From Bacteroidetes bacterium HGW-Bacteroidetes-4 (lineage in GTDB: Bacteria > Bacteroidota > Bacteroidia > Bacteroidales > SZUA-534): 59,905 nt of DNA. The position numbers and the translations under genes were made by a program. The notes under the pieces were generated by a model that had not been told where the DNA came from, did no database searches, and was given only the letters and a program-made list of their open reading frames with translations. Shown one piece after another: positions 43,389 to 51,665 of this stretch. Location of the stretch: NCBI GenBank assembly GCA_002840905.1, contig PHDD01000023.1:57481-117385 (forward strand), in the 5' to 3' direction. The stretch's first letter is position 1. Every line of letters starts with the position of its first letter.

Positions 43389-43424
43389 AAGCTTCTGTAT
43401 TAAAACATGCAGGAGCTTTTTTTA
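43389..43424 (+). terminator. Terminator of the tRNA-Leu pair
   Basis: AAGCTTCTG (43389-43397) / CAGGAGCTT (43410-43418), one G-U pair, followed by a T run. Confidence 0.8.
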
Positions 43425-43537
43425 TTTACGCAAAGAACAAGTAGAGAAGGTTTTCACGAGCGGAGTAAATCAGGAAAGCCTGTTCAGGAAATCATCAAGG
43501 ATTTACTTATAAATAGTTGGTTTGGAAGTTTAATTAC

Positions 43538-43571
43538 AAAAAAAGCCAGTTATTACTAACTGACTTTTTTT
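43538..43571. terminator. Terminator of the thioredoxin operon
   Basis: AAAAAAAGCCAGTTA (43538-43552) pairs with TAACTGACTTTTTTT around TTAC. A and T runs on both sides make it bidirectional; it ends the minus-strand operon whose last stop codon is at 43588. Confidence 0.8.
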
Positions 43572-43587
43572 AAGGATTGGGATTCAA

Positions 43588-44109
43588 TTATTGTTTTTTC
43601 AACAAGAATTCTTCGATAATTTTACGGAACATTTCTTTGGTTTCTTCGGGAGTACGGGCAATGCCTGCACTCATTTGGGGTTGTCCTTCCTTTGGAATGA
43701 GTAAGAAAGCCGGAATGCTTTGAATACCAAAAGCAGCCGCTAATTCACGTTCTTTTTCGGTATCAATTTTATAAACATAAATATCGTCTTTGTATTCTAT
43801 AGCCAGTTCTTCCAAAATGGGACCGGCAATTTTACATGGGCGGCACCAATCAGCATAAAAATCAATAATACTGGGTTTGTCGCCATTGTATACCCATTTG
43901 TCGGGGGTTGACTCGTAATTCCAAACTTTAGTTAAAAAGTCCTGTTTGCTTAAGGTAATTACTCCGCCTTTATTTTCTTCAGCTTTGGCAGGTTTGGCTA
44001 TTTCGGTTTTTGCTGTATTTTCAGCTTCATTGTTTTCAGTTTTTCCATTGGTGCATGCCTGAGTCACCAGGAACATGGTTGAAAACAATAACATCAAGAG
44101 GTTTTTCAT
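43588..44109 (-). CDS. Thioredoxin-domain lipoprotein (CRPC)
   Basis: 173 residues from the ATG at 44109 (a longer frame upstream would run through the ferredoxin spacer and is rejected). The signal peptide has a weak lipobox (TQAC, Cys at residue 19), then a low-complexity Glu/Asn/Ala/Lys linker and a thioredoxin domain with WCRPCK inside FYADWCRPCKIAGPILEELA and the cis-Pro in QSIPAFLLIPK. It is probably an envelope disulfide reductase. It follows a ferredoxin-like and a cytosolic thioredoxin gene, all co-directional. Confidence 0.85.
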   Translation of the reverse strand: MKNLLMLLFSTMFLVTQACTNGKTENNEAENTAKTEIAKPAKAEENKGGVITLSKQDFLTKVWNYESTPDKWVYNGDKPSIIDFYADWCRPCKIAGPILEELAIEYKDDIYVYKIDTEKERELAAAFGIQSIPAFLLIPKEGQPQMSAGIARTPEETKEMFRKIIEEFLLKKQ

Positions 44110-44144
44110 TTTAATAGTTTTTAATTTATAATTCGTTTTTTTTA

Positions 44145-44333
44145 TTAATTCATCGTAAATGCACCGTATGCACAGTAATTGGTACATTTGCCACAATGGG
44201 TACATTTTTCTTCGTCAATTTCCGGTGCACTATACGGTGAGTTTTGCGAGATGGCCCCAACCGGACAAACCTTCATAATTGGGCACCAATGGTTCTGAGG
44301 ACAACGGTTTTGTTCAATAACTACTTTTCTCAT
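44145..44333 (-). CDS. Small 4Fe-4S ferredoxin-like protein with seven cysteines
   Basis: 62 residues. The C-terminal cluster motif is canonical: Cys44-x2-Cys47-x2-Cys50-x3-Cys54. The N-terminal half has only three Cys with odd spacing (Cys11, Cys17, Cys23-Pro), where a standard bacterial 2[4Fe-4S] ferredoxin has C-x2-C-x2-C-x3-C-P. So one cluster is certain and the second would lack or borrow a ligand. It is embedded between two thioredoxin genes, which suggests electron transfer to or from thiol redox partners (inference). Confidence 0.85.
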   Translation of the reverse strand: MRKVVIEQNRCPQNHWCPIMKVCPVGAISQNSPYSAPEIDEEKCTHCGKCTNYCAYGAFTMN

Positions 44334-44349
44334 CTTGTTGTTTGTGTAA

Positions 44350-44649
44350 CTAATTTATATAATATTTTAAGGTTGCCAATAGTTGTGTGGCTTGCATAAC
44401 GCCAGAAGTTTTCCAGGCTTTTTCACCATTCTTAAAAAGTATCATGGTGGGAATGCTTTGTATCTGAAATTTCTCGGATATAGCCCGGTTTTTTTCGGTA
44501 TTAATTTTAATAATCCTGATTTTGTCGCCCAATTGATCTTTTACCTGTTTAAGTATGGGGGGCATCATTTTGCATGGCGCGCACCAATCGGCATAAAAAT
44601 CCACCAGTACAGGAACTTCTCCTTTTATTATTGTATTAAAATCTGTCAT
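44350..44649 (-). CDS. Thioredoxin
   Basis: 99 residues, cytosolic, with active site WCAPCKMMPP (FYADWCAPCKMMPPIL) and the cis-Pro in QSIPTMILF. The ATG at 44649 is preferred over an upstream TTG because a -7 box lies at 44674-44681. First gene of the thioredoxin - ferredoxin - thioredoxin operon. Confidence 0.92.
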   Translation of the reverse strand: MTDFNTIIKGEVPVLVDFYADWCAPCKMMPPILKQVKDQLGDKIRIIKINTEKNRAISEKFQIQSIPTMILFKNGEKAWKTSGVMQATQLLATLKYYIN

Positions 44650-44673
44650 ATTAATAAGTTTCAAAATTTTTGA

Positions 44674-44681
44674 CAAATTTA
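44674..44681 (-). promoter_or_regulatory. -7 box of the thioredoxin operon
   Basis: Minus-strand TAAATTTG fits TAnnTTTG, 24 bp before the thioredoxin ATG. Confidence 0.45.
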
Positions 44682-44694
44682 ATGCCAAAAATTA

Positions 44695-44714
44695 ACATAT
44701 CTAAATATGTAGAT
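44695..44714. promoter_or_regulatory. Palindromic operator-like site in the thioredoxin promoter
   Basis: ACATAT-CTAA-ATATGT (44695-44710) overlaps a second dyad, ATCTA-AATATG-TAGAT (44699-44714). It lies where the -33 element should be, so a bound repressor would block the operon. It resembles ArsR/SmtB-type operators; no such regulator is encoded nearby. Confidence 0.4.
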
Positions 44715-44820
44715 GTAATTTTAATAAAATATGTTTATACTATAAAATAATTTTGGCAAATCATTTGAAAACCAGCAAAATGTTCATCCATAAAGTCTGG
44801 TTGTTTTATTTTTATTCAAC

Positions 44821-45849
44821 TTAAGTAAGTTTATTTGCCAATTCGATTAGTTTTTCAGCTGTACTATCCGGATTATCGTCAGAAACCGGAAGGTAAATAA
44901 TGGATTCAGGCTCGCGTTTTAAAAGTCCTTTCAAATAAGCTTTGTCGTAATAACTGAGTGTCAGACGGGCCACTTCGGAGAAATCGTTTTTAGCAAGAGC
45001 ATCTAACGAAGCTTTGGTATTTTGCGGCCCCAGGCGGGATGCTATTCTGTAAATGGCCTTTTCGAGCAAAGCTGAGTCGAAACAGGCATATTCTTTTACC
45101 AGGCGTAGAGCTCTGACAGATTGTGGAATCTCGATTCGAATAACGGGGGCTTTTCGCATGGTATTGAAAAGCGTATCGGGTATACCGTTTTTTCCCATGG
45201 TAATGGATTCATCTTCAATCCAAATGGGTTTGTTTAAATCAAGTTTTGACCATTCAAAGGTTAAATTATTTTCGAATTGTTCGTTGCTGGGTTGTGGTTC
45301 CTGTCCAATGGCACCAAAAGCCGAACCTTTATGATGCGCCAGTCCTTCCAAATCGATAATCTGTTCCCCTTTGTTTTGGAGCGCTTTAAGAATTTCGGTT
45401 TTGCCACTTCCGGTATAACCACTTAATATGATAATCTTTTTTGCATCCCCCAATTTTTCCCGGTTAACATGTCGATAGTTTTTGTACCCGCCTTCGAGTA
45501 AATAAACTTTTAAACCGACGGTTTCGAATAACCAGGCCATACTTGCCGAACGCATTCCACCTCGCCAACAATGCATTATGAGCGTTTTTTCAACGGCAAT
45601 ATTTTTTGCCTGACGCACATATTCAAGCATTTTGGGACCTACAATTTCGAGCCCCAATTCAATAGCAAAATCTTTTCCCGATTTTTTATAGCGGGTTCCA
45701 ACCAATGCTCTTTCTTCGTTTGTAAATAAAGGAATATTGTATGCGCCAGGAATATGACCATTTAAAAATTCAGCCGGAGAGCGTACATCAATAAGAGGAA
45801 AGCTTTCCATTAGTTTATACAGTGTATTTGCTGTAATATATTCTGGCAT
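44821..45849 (-). CDS. mnmH: tRNA 2-selenouridine (geranylthio) synthase
   Basis: 342 residues. N-terminal rhodanese domain with active-site Cys94 in IMHCWRGGMRS, followed by a P-loop (SGYTGSGKT, residues 143-151). This domain pair is diagnostic of MnmH/SelU, which replaces sulfur by selenium at the wobble uridine of some tRNAs via a geranylated intermediate. No selenophosphate synthase gene lies in the window. It is the next gene upstream of the thioredoxin operon, 171 bp away. Confidence 0.95.
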   Translation of the reverse strand: MPEYITANTLYKLMESFPLIDVRSPAEFLNGHIPGAYNIPLFTNEERALVGTRYKKSGKDFAIELGLEIVGPKMLEYVRQAKNIAVEKTLIMHCWRGGMRSASMAWLFETVGLKVYLLEGGYKNYRHVNREKLGDAKKIIILSGYTGSGKTEILKALQNKGEQIIDLEGLAHHKGSAFGAIGQEPQPSNEQFENNLTFEWSKLDLNKPIWIEDESITMGKNGIPDTLFNTMRKAPVIRIEIPQSVRALRLVKEYACFDSALLEKAIYRIASRLGPQNTKASLDALAKNDFSEVARLTLSYYDKAYLKGLLKREPESIIYLPVSDDNPDSTAEKLIELANKLT

Positions 45850-46031
45850 CTAAAGTTTTTAATTGACAGTTATAATTTTGCGATTTTTTAAGGGCGTAAA
45901 GATAGTTTATTTTCAGTTTTATTATTCCGACAAGGAAATTGACTCAATTTTTGTCTTGTTAATTTGAGTAGAAGTTGGTAATCAGGATGAAAACTTTTTT
46001 GATATTAAAAGAAACGATTGTATTTTTAGTT

Positions 46032-46678
46032 ATGGAAAGATTTGGGATACGTTTTTTTTGTACGGGTATAATTTTTTTTATTGCATCTGGATTTATTTCC
46101 TGTGGAAAAAAGTTTCGTTCCGGCACAACCACCGATGTTTCAACCTATCAGGAAGTAAGATTAGTAAAAATCAAATTCAATTTTAATCAATCGTTCAAGA
46201 TTCGCGAAGTGAAACAAAGTAGCAGTATGGCTCAGATTCACGTACAGGGAATAGGGTTTCAGCAGGCTAATCAAATCCTTTGTTTCGATAAGGTTTCACC
46301 TTTTGAATCGGCTTTGGTAGCCGATATCGATAATAATGGATTTGAAGAATTGTATGTAATTACCCGTTCAACAGGTAAAAAAAAACCGCCGGAATTTATG
46401 GAATTGTTTCGGTTGGCGGTGTTAAATACAAAACAATTTATATTCCGGAATTTGATGCGAAAAATGTCTCATCATTTTCTTATTTAGATGGTTATTAAGG
46501 GAATGATTCCATTTTTATAAAAGATAAAACCTTAAAACGGATTTTTAAGGTTACTTTTTTTGATAGCGTTGCGCAAGTTGAAAGAAATGTATTTAGGGAA
46601 ATTACCTATAAATTGGTTGAGTTCGACAATTCATTCTCGTTGCAAGTAAGTAAAGTGGATGTATTCAATAAAATATAA
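46032..46678 (+). pseudogene. Broken lipoprotein gene, PliI-like
   Basis: The reading frame begins MERFGIRFF with a lipobox FISC, and includes ALVADIDNNGFEELYVITRSTG, the Asp-rich motif of PliI-type (I-type lysozyme inhibitor) proteins. At the A9 run 46377-46385 the frame is lost. In the next frame the protein continues TAGIYGIVSVGGVKYKTIYI, reaches an in-frame TAA at 46496-46498, and resumes GNDSIFIKDKTLKRIF to a stop at 46676-46678. Two lesions point to a true pseudogene. A one-base homopolymer error would explain only the first. Confidence 0.75.
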
Positions 46679-46828
46679 CTATTGATCAAGCAAAAAAACA
46701 ATTTATTCAGCATAGAATTGTTTCTGTCGCTTTTTTTCTTGTAATTTAATAAATTATTGCACTATTTTTAACACGAATTTTAGAAATACTAATCATCATT
46801 TAAAACAAAATTAAATTCAAAATTTAAA

Positions 46829-47278
46829 ATGAACCCAATACTAAAAAAGCTTCATATTGCAAACAGAGGACCTGTTTTGATATTGAATGCACCTGATGAA
46901 TTTCAGGAATTATTGAGTGAAATTGAGGTAGAAATTCATGAAGAAATTGAGGATTTCTACCATTATGTTCAGATTTTTGTTCAGGAGGCCGATGAAGCCG
47001 AAGAGTATATTAAAGACGCCATAAGCGTTATGGAACCGGGGGCTTATTTTTGGTTCTGTTATCCAAAGGAAACTTCAGATGAGTTTGATACAGATATTGA
47101 CAAAGAGGTATTGAACGAATTAATTGAAAATTTTGATATGGAGGGAATTACCCAAATATCATTAAGCGAAAACTGGACAGCTATCCGGCTTAAGTTTACG
47201 GCCGATGAAGATGAAGATGAAGATGGATTTGTTGCAGGAGATAAAGGCAAACGTCGGTTTCATGGGGGAGATGATTAA
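46829..47278 (+). CDS. DUF3052-like small acidic protein
   Basis: 149 residues, very acidic, cytosolic. Pattern LKKLHIANRGPVLILNAPDEF at the N-terminus, FWFCYPKETSDE in the middle and SENWTAIRLKF near the end matches the DUF3052 fold (NAPDGF ... WVSWPK ... DTWSGLRLV). The tail has a DEDEDED run. Function unknown. Appears monocistronic. Confidence 0.7.
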   Translation: MNPILKKLHIANRGPVLILNAPDEFQELLSEIEVEIHEEIEDFYHYVQIFVQEADEAEEYIKDAISVMEPGAYFWFCYPKETSDEFDTDIDKEVLNELIENFDMEGITQISLSENWTAIRLKFTADEDEDEDGFVAGDKGKRRFHGGDD

Positions 47279-47309
47279 TTAGTACAACCGTTAATTTTTT
47301 TTTCAAATA

Positions 47310-47342
47310 ACACTGATAAGTAACCAGATTGCTTATCAGTGT
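47310..47342. repeat. Perfect 11-bp hairpin
   Basis: ACACTGATAAG (47310-47320) / CTTATCAGTGT (47332-47342), 11-nt loop. There is no T run on either side, so it is not a normal terminator. It may be an operator or RNA hairpin between the DUF3052-like gene and the lipoprotein gene. Confidence 0.6.
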
Positions 47343-47401
47343 ACTGAAATTTATCGACAGAAAATTTAATTCACATTTTTTGTATTATTAATTACAGAGA
47401 A

Positions 47402-47806
47402 ATGGGTAAAGCAATTAAGTTTGAATCAATTTTTGTATTGTTGTTGGCAACGGTTCTATTCAGTCAATGCTCACTCGATGCAAATTGCTATCAGCAAATG
47501 GAAGTCCCTGTAATTCGCTTCGAAATGCCCGATTCCATTCCGCTCGATTCAACAGCAACTATTCAGGTGGTTTATGTAACCTACGGTCCGTGTAGTATTC
47601 TCAACGACTTAAAAGTATATCAACTAGCTGACACCTTAAGTATTCATGTTATGGCCGACTACGATGGTTGTGACTGTCCTGGTGTAATTCCCGATAGTGT
47701 GGTTACCTATCAATTTGTCCCTACTGCTGCTCGCAATTACATTTTTAGGGCATGGAAATACAACAATACCATTCTTCAGGATACCTTGTTGGTTTATGCC
47801 AACTAA
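47402..47806 (+). CDS. Small putative lipoprotein
   Basis: 134 residues. Signal peptide with lipobox LFSQC (Cys at residue 23). Six further cysteines in the mature part (CYQQ, GPCSI, GCDCPG) suggest disulfide bonding. The predicted beta sandwich (TIQVVYVTYG...YQFVPTAARNYIFRAWKYN) resembles short Ig-like lipoproteins, but I recognise no named family. Confidence 0.7.
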   Translation: MGKAIKFESIFVLLLATVLFSQCSLDANCYQQMEVPVIRFEMPDSIPLDSTATIQVVYVTYGPCSILNDLKVYQLADTLSIHVMADYDGCDCPGVIPDSVVTYQFVPTAARNYIFRAWKYNNTILQDTLLVYAN

Positions 47807-47859
47807 TTATAAAATGCCTCAATTTTTGATAATTGTAGTAATGCTTCGTTTTGATTTAT

Positions 47860-47867
47860 TACTTTTG
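47860..47867 (+). promoter_or_regulatory. -7 box of the ATP-grasp gene
   Basis: TACTTTTG fits TAnnTTTG, with TTG at 47833-47835 24 bp upstream. The start codon is 22 bp downstream. Confidence 0.4.
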
Positions 47868-47889
47868 CAAAAATTTTTGAGGGCATATT

Positions 47890-49059
47890 ATGATAATTCT
47901 TGACGAACCTTTTGTTTCTGATTTATTACTTGAAACACTTTCTAATGAACAAATTCCGGTAATTGAAACCCCCTATTTCAATAAAATTAAAAAAGGGACC
48001 GGTTTTTCGCCTGTTACCTGCGAACAAGCAGTTATTGAGTTAAATACCAAAGAATATCCGTTGCTTTACAGCAATTCTGAGAATGCCATTCATTGGGTAA
48101 CCAAACATTTAAAGCATACCACCTTACCCGCTAAAATTGAATTGTTTAAAGACAAAGCAAAGTTCCGTCGATTGGTTCAGGATTTATTTCCCGGTTTCTA
48201 TTTTAAAGAATTACCATTTGCCGATTTAGAAAAACTGGCTCTCGACACTCTTCCTTTTCCTTTCATTATTAAACCTTCAGTAGGTTTCTTTAGTTTGGGA
48301 GTTCATAAAGTTAATTCTCCGGAAGAATGGCCGGCGGTGCTATTAAAGTTAAAGGCTGAAGTTGAGCAAAGTCAACAACAGTATCCCATTGAGGTGGTAA
48401 ACCAAAATAATTTTATTATTGAACAGCTTATTACTGGTGATGAATATGCTTTTGATGCTTATTTTAATGACAAGGGAACTCCGGTAGTTTTAGGAATTTA
48501 TAAACATTTATTTTCTTCCGATGCTGATGTCAGCGACCGGGTGTATTTTACTTCGAAAAACATAATTGAAGAACAGTTGAAACCCTTTACCCGGTTTCTT
48601 GAAGAAGTTGGTGAACGGGCTAAATTAAGGAACTTTCCTTTGCACGTTGAAGTACGTATTGAAAACGGTACAGTATTACCCATCGAAATAAATCCCATGC
48701 GTTTTGGCGGGTGGTGCACCACAGCCGATTTAACCACAAAGGCTTTTGATTTTAATCCTTACATCTACTTTCAACAGCAATTAACTCCCGATTGGAGTGT
48801 GCTTTTGGCCGATAAGGCCGGTAAAAACTACTGCATGGTTATTTTGGATAACAGCACGGGTTATCCGGCAAATACCATTGAATCTTTCGATTATGAGAAA
48901 ATAATGGAACGTTTTGAGAAACCTTTGGACTTGCGCAGAAACGATTGGAATAAGTATCCTGTTTTTGGAATTATGTTTACCGAAACAAGACAAACTAATT
49001 TTGAGGAAATTGAGTGGGTGCTGAAATCAGATTTAAAAGAATTTGTCACTTTAAAATAA
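47890..49059 (+). CDS. ATP-grasp domain protein
   Basis: 389 residues. ATP-grasp elements: LFKDKAKFRRLVQ, FPFIIKPSVGFFSLGVHKV (ATP-binding Lys and Gly-rich loop, about residues 125-145), NNFIIEQLITGDEYAFDAYF, and the Mg-binding PIEINPMRFGGW near residues 258-269. The family ligates a carboxylate to an amine or thiol. Substrates cannot be inferred, and no pathway genes lie next to it (cvfB follows after 40 bp). Confidence 0.83.
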   Translation: MIILDEPFVSDLLLETLSNEQIPVIETPYFNKIKKGTGFSPVTCEQAVIELNTKEYPLLYSNSENAIHWVTKHLKHTTLPAKIELFKDKAKFRRLVQDLFPGFYFKELPFADLEKLALDTLPFPFIIKPSVGFFSLGVHKVNSPEEWPAVLLKLKAEVEQSQQQYPIEVVNQNNFIIEQLITGDEYAFDAYFNDKGTPVVLGIYKHLFSSDADVSDRVYFTSKNIIEEQLKPFTRFLEEVGERAKLRNFPLHVEVRIENGTVLPIEINPMRFGGWCTTADLTTKAFDFNPYIYFQQQLTPDWSVLLADKAGKNYCMVILDNSTGYPANTIESFDYEKIMERFEKPLDLRRNDWNKYPVFGIMFTETRQTNFEEIEWVLKSDLKEFVTLK

Positions 49060-49099
49060 TAATACAGGGCAAAAGCCTTTCTATTCGTAAAGCTAAGTT

Positions 49100-49930
49100 A
49101 TGGTACAGATTGGAAATTACAACGAACTAAGAATTGTAAAGCGATTAGATTTTGGCATGTATCTCGACGGTGCTGAGCTGGGTGAAATTCTGCTGCCCAC
49201 CAGTCAGATTCCACCCAATGCAGCGATTGATGATGTAATTGAGGTTTTTATATATCGCGATTCGGAAGACCGCTTAATAGCTACCAGCAAAGAAGCTTTG
49301 GCTGTAGTTAATGAGTTTGCGGTTTTAAAAGTAATTTCGGTCGATAAAGTTGGGGCCTGGCTCGATTGGGGCCTGGAAAAAAACCTGTTGGCTCCGTTTC
49401 GTGAACAAAAACAGGATATGGAAGCCGGAAAATACTATTTGGTTTATGTTTACCTCGACAGCGAAACCCAGCGAATTGTAGCTTCATCGAAATTAGCCAA
49501 ATACCTCGATAATGTTCCTCCGGAATATGAGGAAGGGCAGGAGGTTGACCTCCTTATAAGTAATAAAACCGATATTGGTTACGTGGCCATTATTAATAAT
49601 TTGCACTCAGGTTTGCTTTATGCCAACGAAGTATTCCAACCTTTAAAAAGGGGACAAAAAATTAAAGGCTACATTAAAAAACTTCGTGAAGACGAAAAAA
49701 TTGATCTTAGTCTCCAAAAGCCGGGCTATGAAAAGATTAGTTCACAGGCCGAAAAAATAATTAAACTATTAAAGGTTCATAACGGAGTGTTGCCGTATGG
49801 CGATAAAAGTTCACCGGAAGCTATCTACGAGTTTTTTCAAATGTCGAAAAAAGATTTTAAAAAAGCACTGGGTCAACTTTACAAGCAAAAACTGGTGGTA
49901 CTTGAACCCATGAAAATTACATTAATTTAG
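49100..49930 (+). CDS. cvfB: S1-like RNA-binding protein, CvfB family
   Basis: 276 residues. Three OB/S1-like domains (residues about 1-65, 70-140 and 145-210) begin IGNYNELRIVKRLDFGMYLD, and a C-terminal winged helix (LPYGDKSSPEAIYEFFQMSKKDFKKALGQLYK) follows. This is the CvfB/YitL architecture, an RNA-binding regulator of virulence genes in Staphylococcus; its role in Bacteroidota is unknown. Probably co-transcribed with the ATP-grasp gene. Confidence 0.9.
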   Translation: MVQIGNYNELRIVKRLDFGMYLDGAELGEILLPTSQIPPNAAIDDVIEVFIYRDSEDRLIATSKEALAVVNEFAVLKVISVDKVGAWLDWGLEKNLLAPFREQKQDMEAGKYYLVYVYLDSETQRIVASSKLAKYLDNVPPEYEEGQEVDLLISNKTDIGYVAIINNLHSGLLYANEVFQPLKRGQKIKGYIKKLREDEKIDLSLQKPGYEKISSQAEKIIKLLKVHNGVLPYGDKSSPEAIYEFFQMSKKDFKKALGQLYKQKLVVLEPMKITLI

Positions 49931-50013
49931 CTTAGGGTATTTTTAAATATACCGTGCAATGGCTTTCATGTCAAAACGTCGACTTAAAATCAAACAGGCT
50001 AAATTTCAGTGTT

Positions 50014-50607
50014 TTAAATCATTCCTGAATCAATCATCATAATAATTTCTTCAATATCTTTATCTTCCCCATCGGGTTCGTAGGTGCTTTTTAAATTAGA
50101 GCCAAAAATGCGTGCAATTCCCTGCCAAAAAATGGCCGACACGTCGCCCCGGTATTCCTTTACCAGGTTGTACGATGTATTTCCCAGTTCACGGTAAACC
50201 AGCTTAAGTAAAATGCGTCCCTGCGAGAAGGTGAGTTTTCGCAAATCGTTTTCGTACCGCTGAAACATTTCTTTTTCGTAGTCTTTAATAAATTGCCTGC
50301 GGGCTTTATCGCCATGAATGTATTTAAGACTATCGTTCATTATTTGCAATTCATTGCGCGCAATAATAGCAAACGGATAGGCTTTTTTAACATTTATCAT
50401 CAATCGTGTATAGCGTCGATACTCCCGTTTGTTCGAAAAAACTTTACGGGGAAAAACCCTGATTTCCTTAATATTGTGGTTAGGCAAGGTGTCGGTACCA
50501 ATGATTACCGATTCCAAATAATACAGGCTGTCATAAGGCACTACTTGCGAATAGGCCCAGCCCGTTAATCCGGAAAATAAGGTTAGTATCAACAATTTTT
50601 TTATCAT
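50014..50607 (-). CDS. DUF4294 domain-containing protein
   Basis: 197 residues with a Sec signal peptide (residues 1-20, ends YSQV). The DUF4294 block is clear: LESVIIGTDTLP, IKEIRVFP, then YRRYTRLMINVKKAYPFA and LKLVYRELGNTSYNLVKEYRG. It is an exported Bacteroidota-specific family of unknown function. It has its own divergent promoter. Confidence 0.88.
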   Translation of the reverse strand: MIKKLLILTLFSGLTGWAYSQVVPYDSLYYLESVIIGTDTLPNHNIKEIRVFPRKVFSNKREYRRYTRLMINVKKAYPFAIIARNELQIMNDSLKYIHGDKARRQFIKDYEKEMFQRYENDLRKLTFSQGRILLKLVYRELGNTSYNLVKEYRGDVSAIFWQGIARIFGSNLKSTYEPDGEDKDIEEIIMMIDSGMI

Positions 50608-50632
50608 ATGCTTTTATTCCACAAATTTCATA

Positions 50633-50661
50633 CAAAAATAACAGGGCTTTACCCGAATCAA
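50633..50661 (-). promoter_or_regulatory. Promoter of the DUF4294 gene
   Basis: On the minus strand TTG (50659-50661), 18-bp spacer, TATTTTTG (50633-50640). This is one of the best consensus matches in the window. Confidence 0.55.
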
Positions 50662-50707
50662 AAGTATTCGGTGTAATTTTCAATTTTTAACGCATTTGTA
50701 ACTCATT

Positions 50708-50738
50708 TTGTCAGATATTTTATAAATGATTACTTTCG
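50708..50738 (+). promoter_or_regulatory. Promoter of the MBL-hydrolase gene
   Basis: TTG (50708-50710), 20-bp spacer, TACTTTCG (50731-50738, one base off TAnnTTTG). The start codon at 50752 leaves almost no leader. Confidence 0.45.
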
Positions 50739-50751
50739 CACAAACAATTCA

Positions 50752-51609
50752 ATGGTAAAAAAAATGGAATTATTTAGTATCGACTGTGGAAATTTAATGG
50801 TCGACGGAGGAGCCATGTTTGGGGTAATTCCCAAAACCATGTGGAAAAAAAGATACCCTTGCGACGAAAATAATTTATGTAATTTGTCCATGCGGAGTTT
50901 GCTTGTGGTTACCGAAAATCGTAAAATTCTAATCGATACCGGACAGGGAAATAAACAAGACGAACAATTTTTTAAATACCATTACCTGAATGGCGATGGC
51001 GAATTAATAAAATCATTGAAAGCAGCAGGTTTTGAACCAGAAGATATAACCGATGTGGTACACACCCACCTGCACTTTGACCATTGCGGGGGAACTTTAA
51101 AGCACGATAGCCAAGGAGCCATTGTTTCCACTTTTCCCAATGCAAATCTTTGGGTTAGTCGACAGCACTGGGATTGGGCAGTAAAACCCAACCGCAGGGA
51201 GGCTCCTGCGTTTCCGCCTGAGAATATTTTGCCCATGCTCGATACCGGAAAACTTCGGTTTATTGATGAAGAAGGCGAATTGTTTCCCGGATTTTTTGTA
51301 TTGTTTGCCAATGGGCACACCCGCGGTCAGGTAATTCCTGTAATTGATTTCCACGGTCGAAAACTGGTTTTTTGTGCCGATTTAATTCCTACCATGGCAA
51401 ACATTCCGCTTTCATTTATCTCAGCTTACGATTTATTTCAACTCGATGTGTTAAACGAAAAAGAAATGTTGCTCGAAGCTGCAGCAGAGAATAAGATGAC
51501 TTTATTCTTTGAACACGATATAAATACCGAATGTTGCACCGTTGTTAAAGGAGCTAAAGGAATTGTAGCAGACAGGATTTTTACCTTAGCTGAGTTTTTA
51601 AAGTTTTAG
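50752..51609 (+). CDS. MBL-fold metallo-hydrolase
   Basis: 285 residues. Metallo-beta-lactamase fold with the metal-binding HTHLHFDHCGG (near residues 104-114), then FANGHTRGQ and FCADLIPT (Asp ligand), and a late His in FFEHD. The N-terminus SIDCGNLMVDGGAMFGVIPK is similar to quorum-quenching-lactonase-like or unknown hydrolases. A lactonase role is possible but unproven. A second ATG lies four codons downstream. Confidence 0.88.
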   Translation: MVKKMELFSIDCGNLMVDGGAMFGVIPKTMWKKRYPCDENNLCNLSMRSLLVVTENRKILIDTGQGNKQDEQFFKYHYLNGDGELIKSLKAAGFEPEDITDVVHTHLHFDHCGGTLKHDSQGAIVSTFPNANLWVSRQHWDWAVKPNRREAPAFPPENILPMLDTGKLRFIDEEGELFPGFFVLFANGHTRGQVIPVIDFHGRKLVFCADLIPTMANIPLSFISAYDLFQLDVLNEKEMLLEAAAENKMTLFFEHDINTECCTVVKGAKGIVADRIFTLAEFLKF

Positions 51610-51665
51610 CAGTTTTTTTATGCTGTAAATTTTAAAAATTATTATTTGATCTTTTATTCCAGCTT

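Noticed and set aside
45873-45880. TAATTTTG plus-strand box before the PliI-like pseudogene
   Set aside because: Lies more than 150 bp from the start codon with no supporting -33 element.
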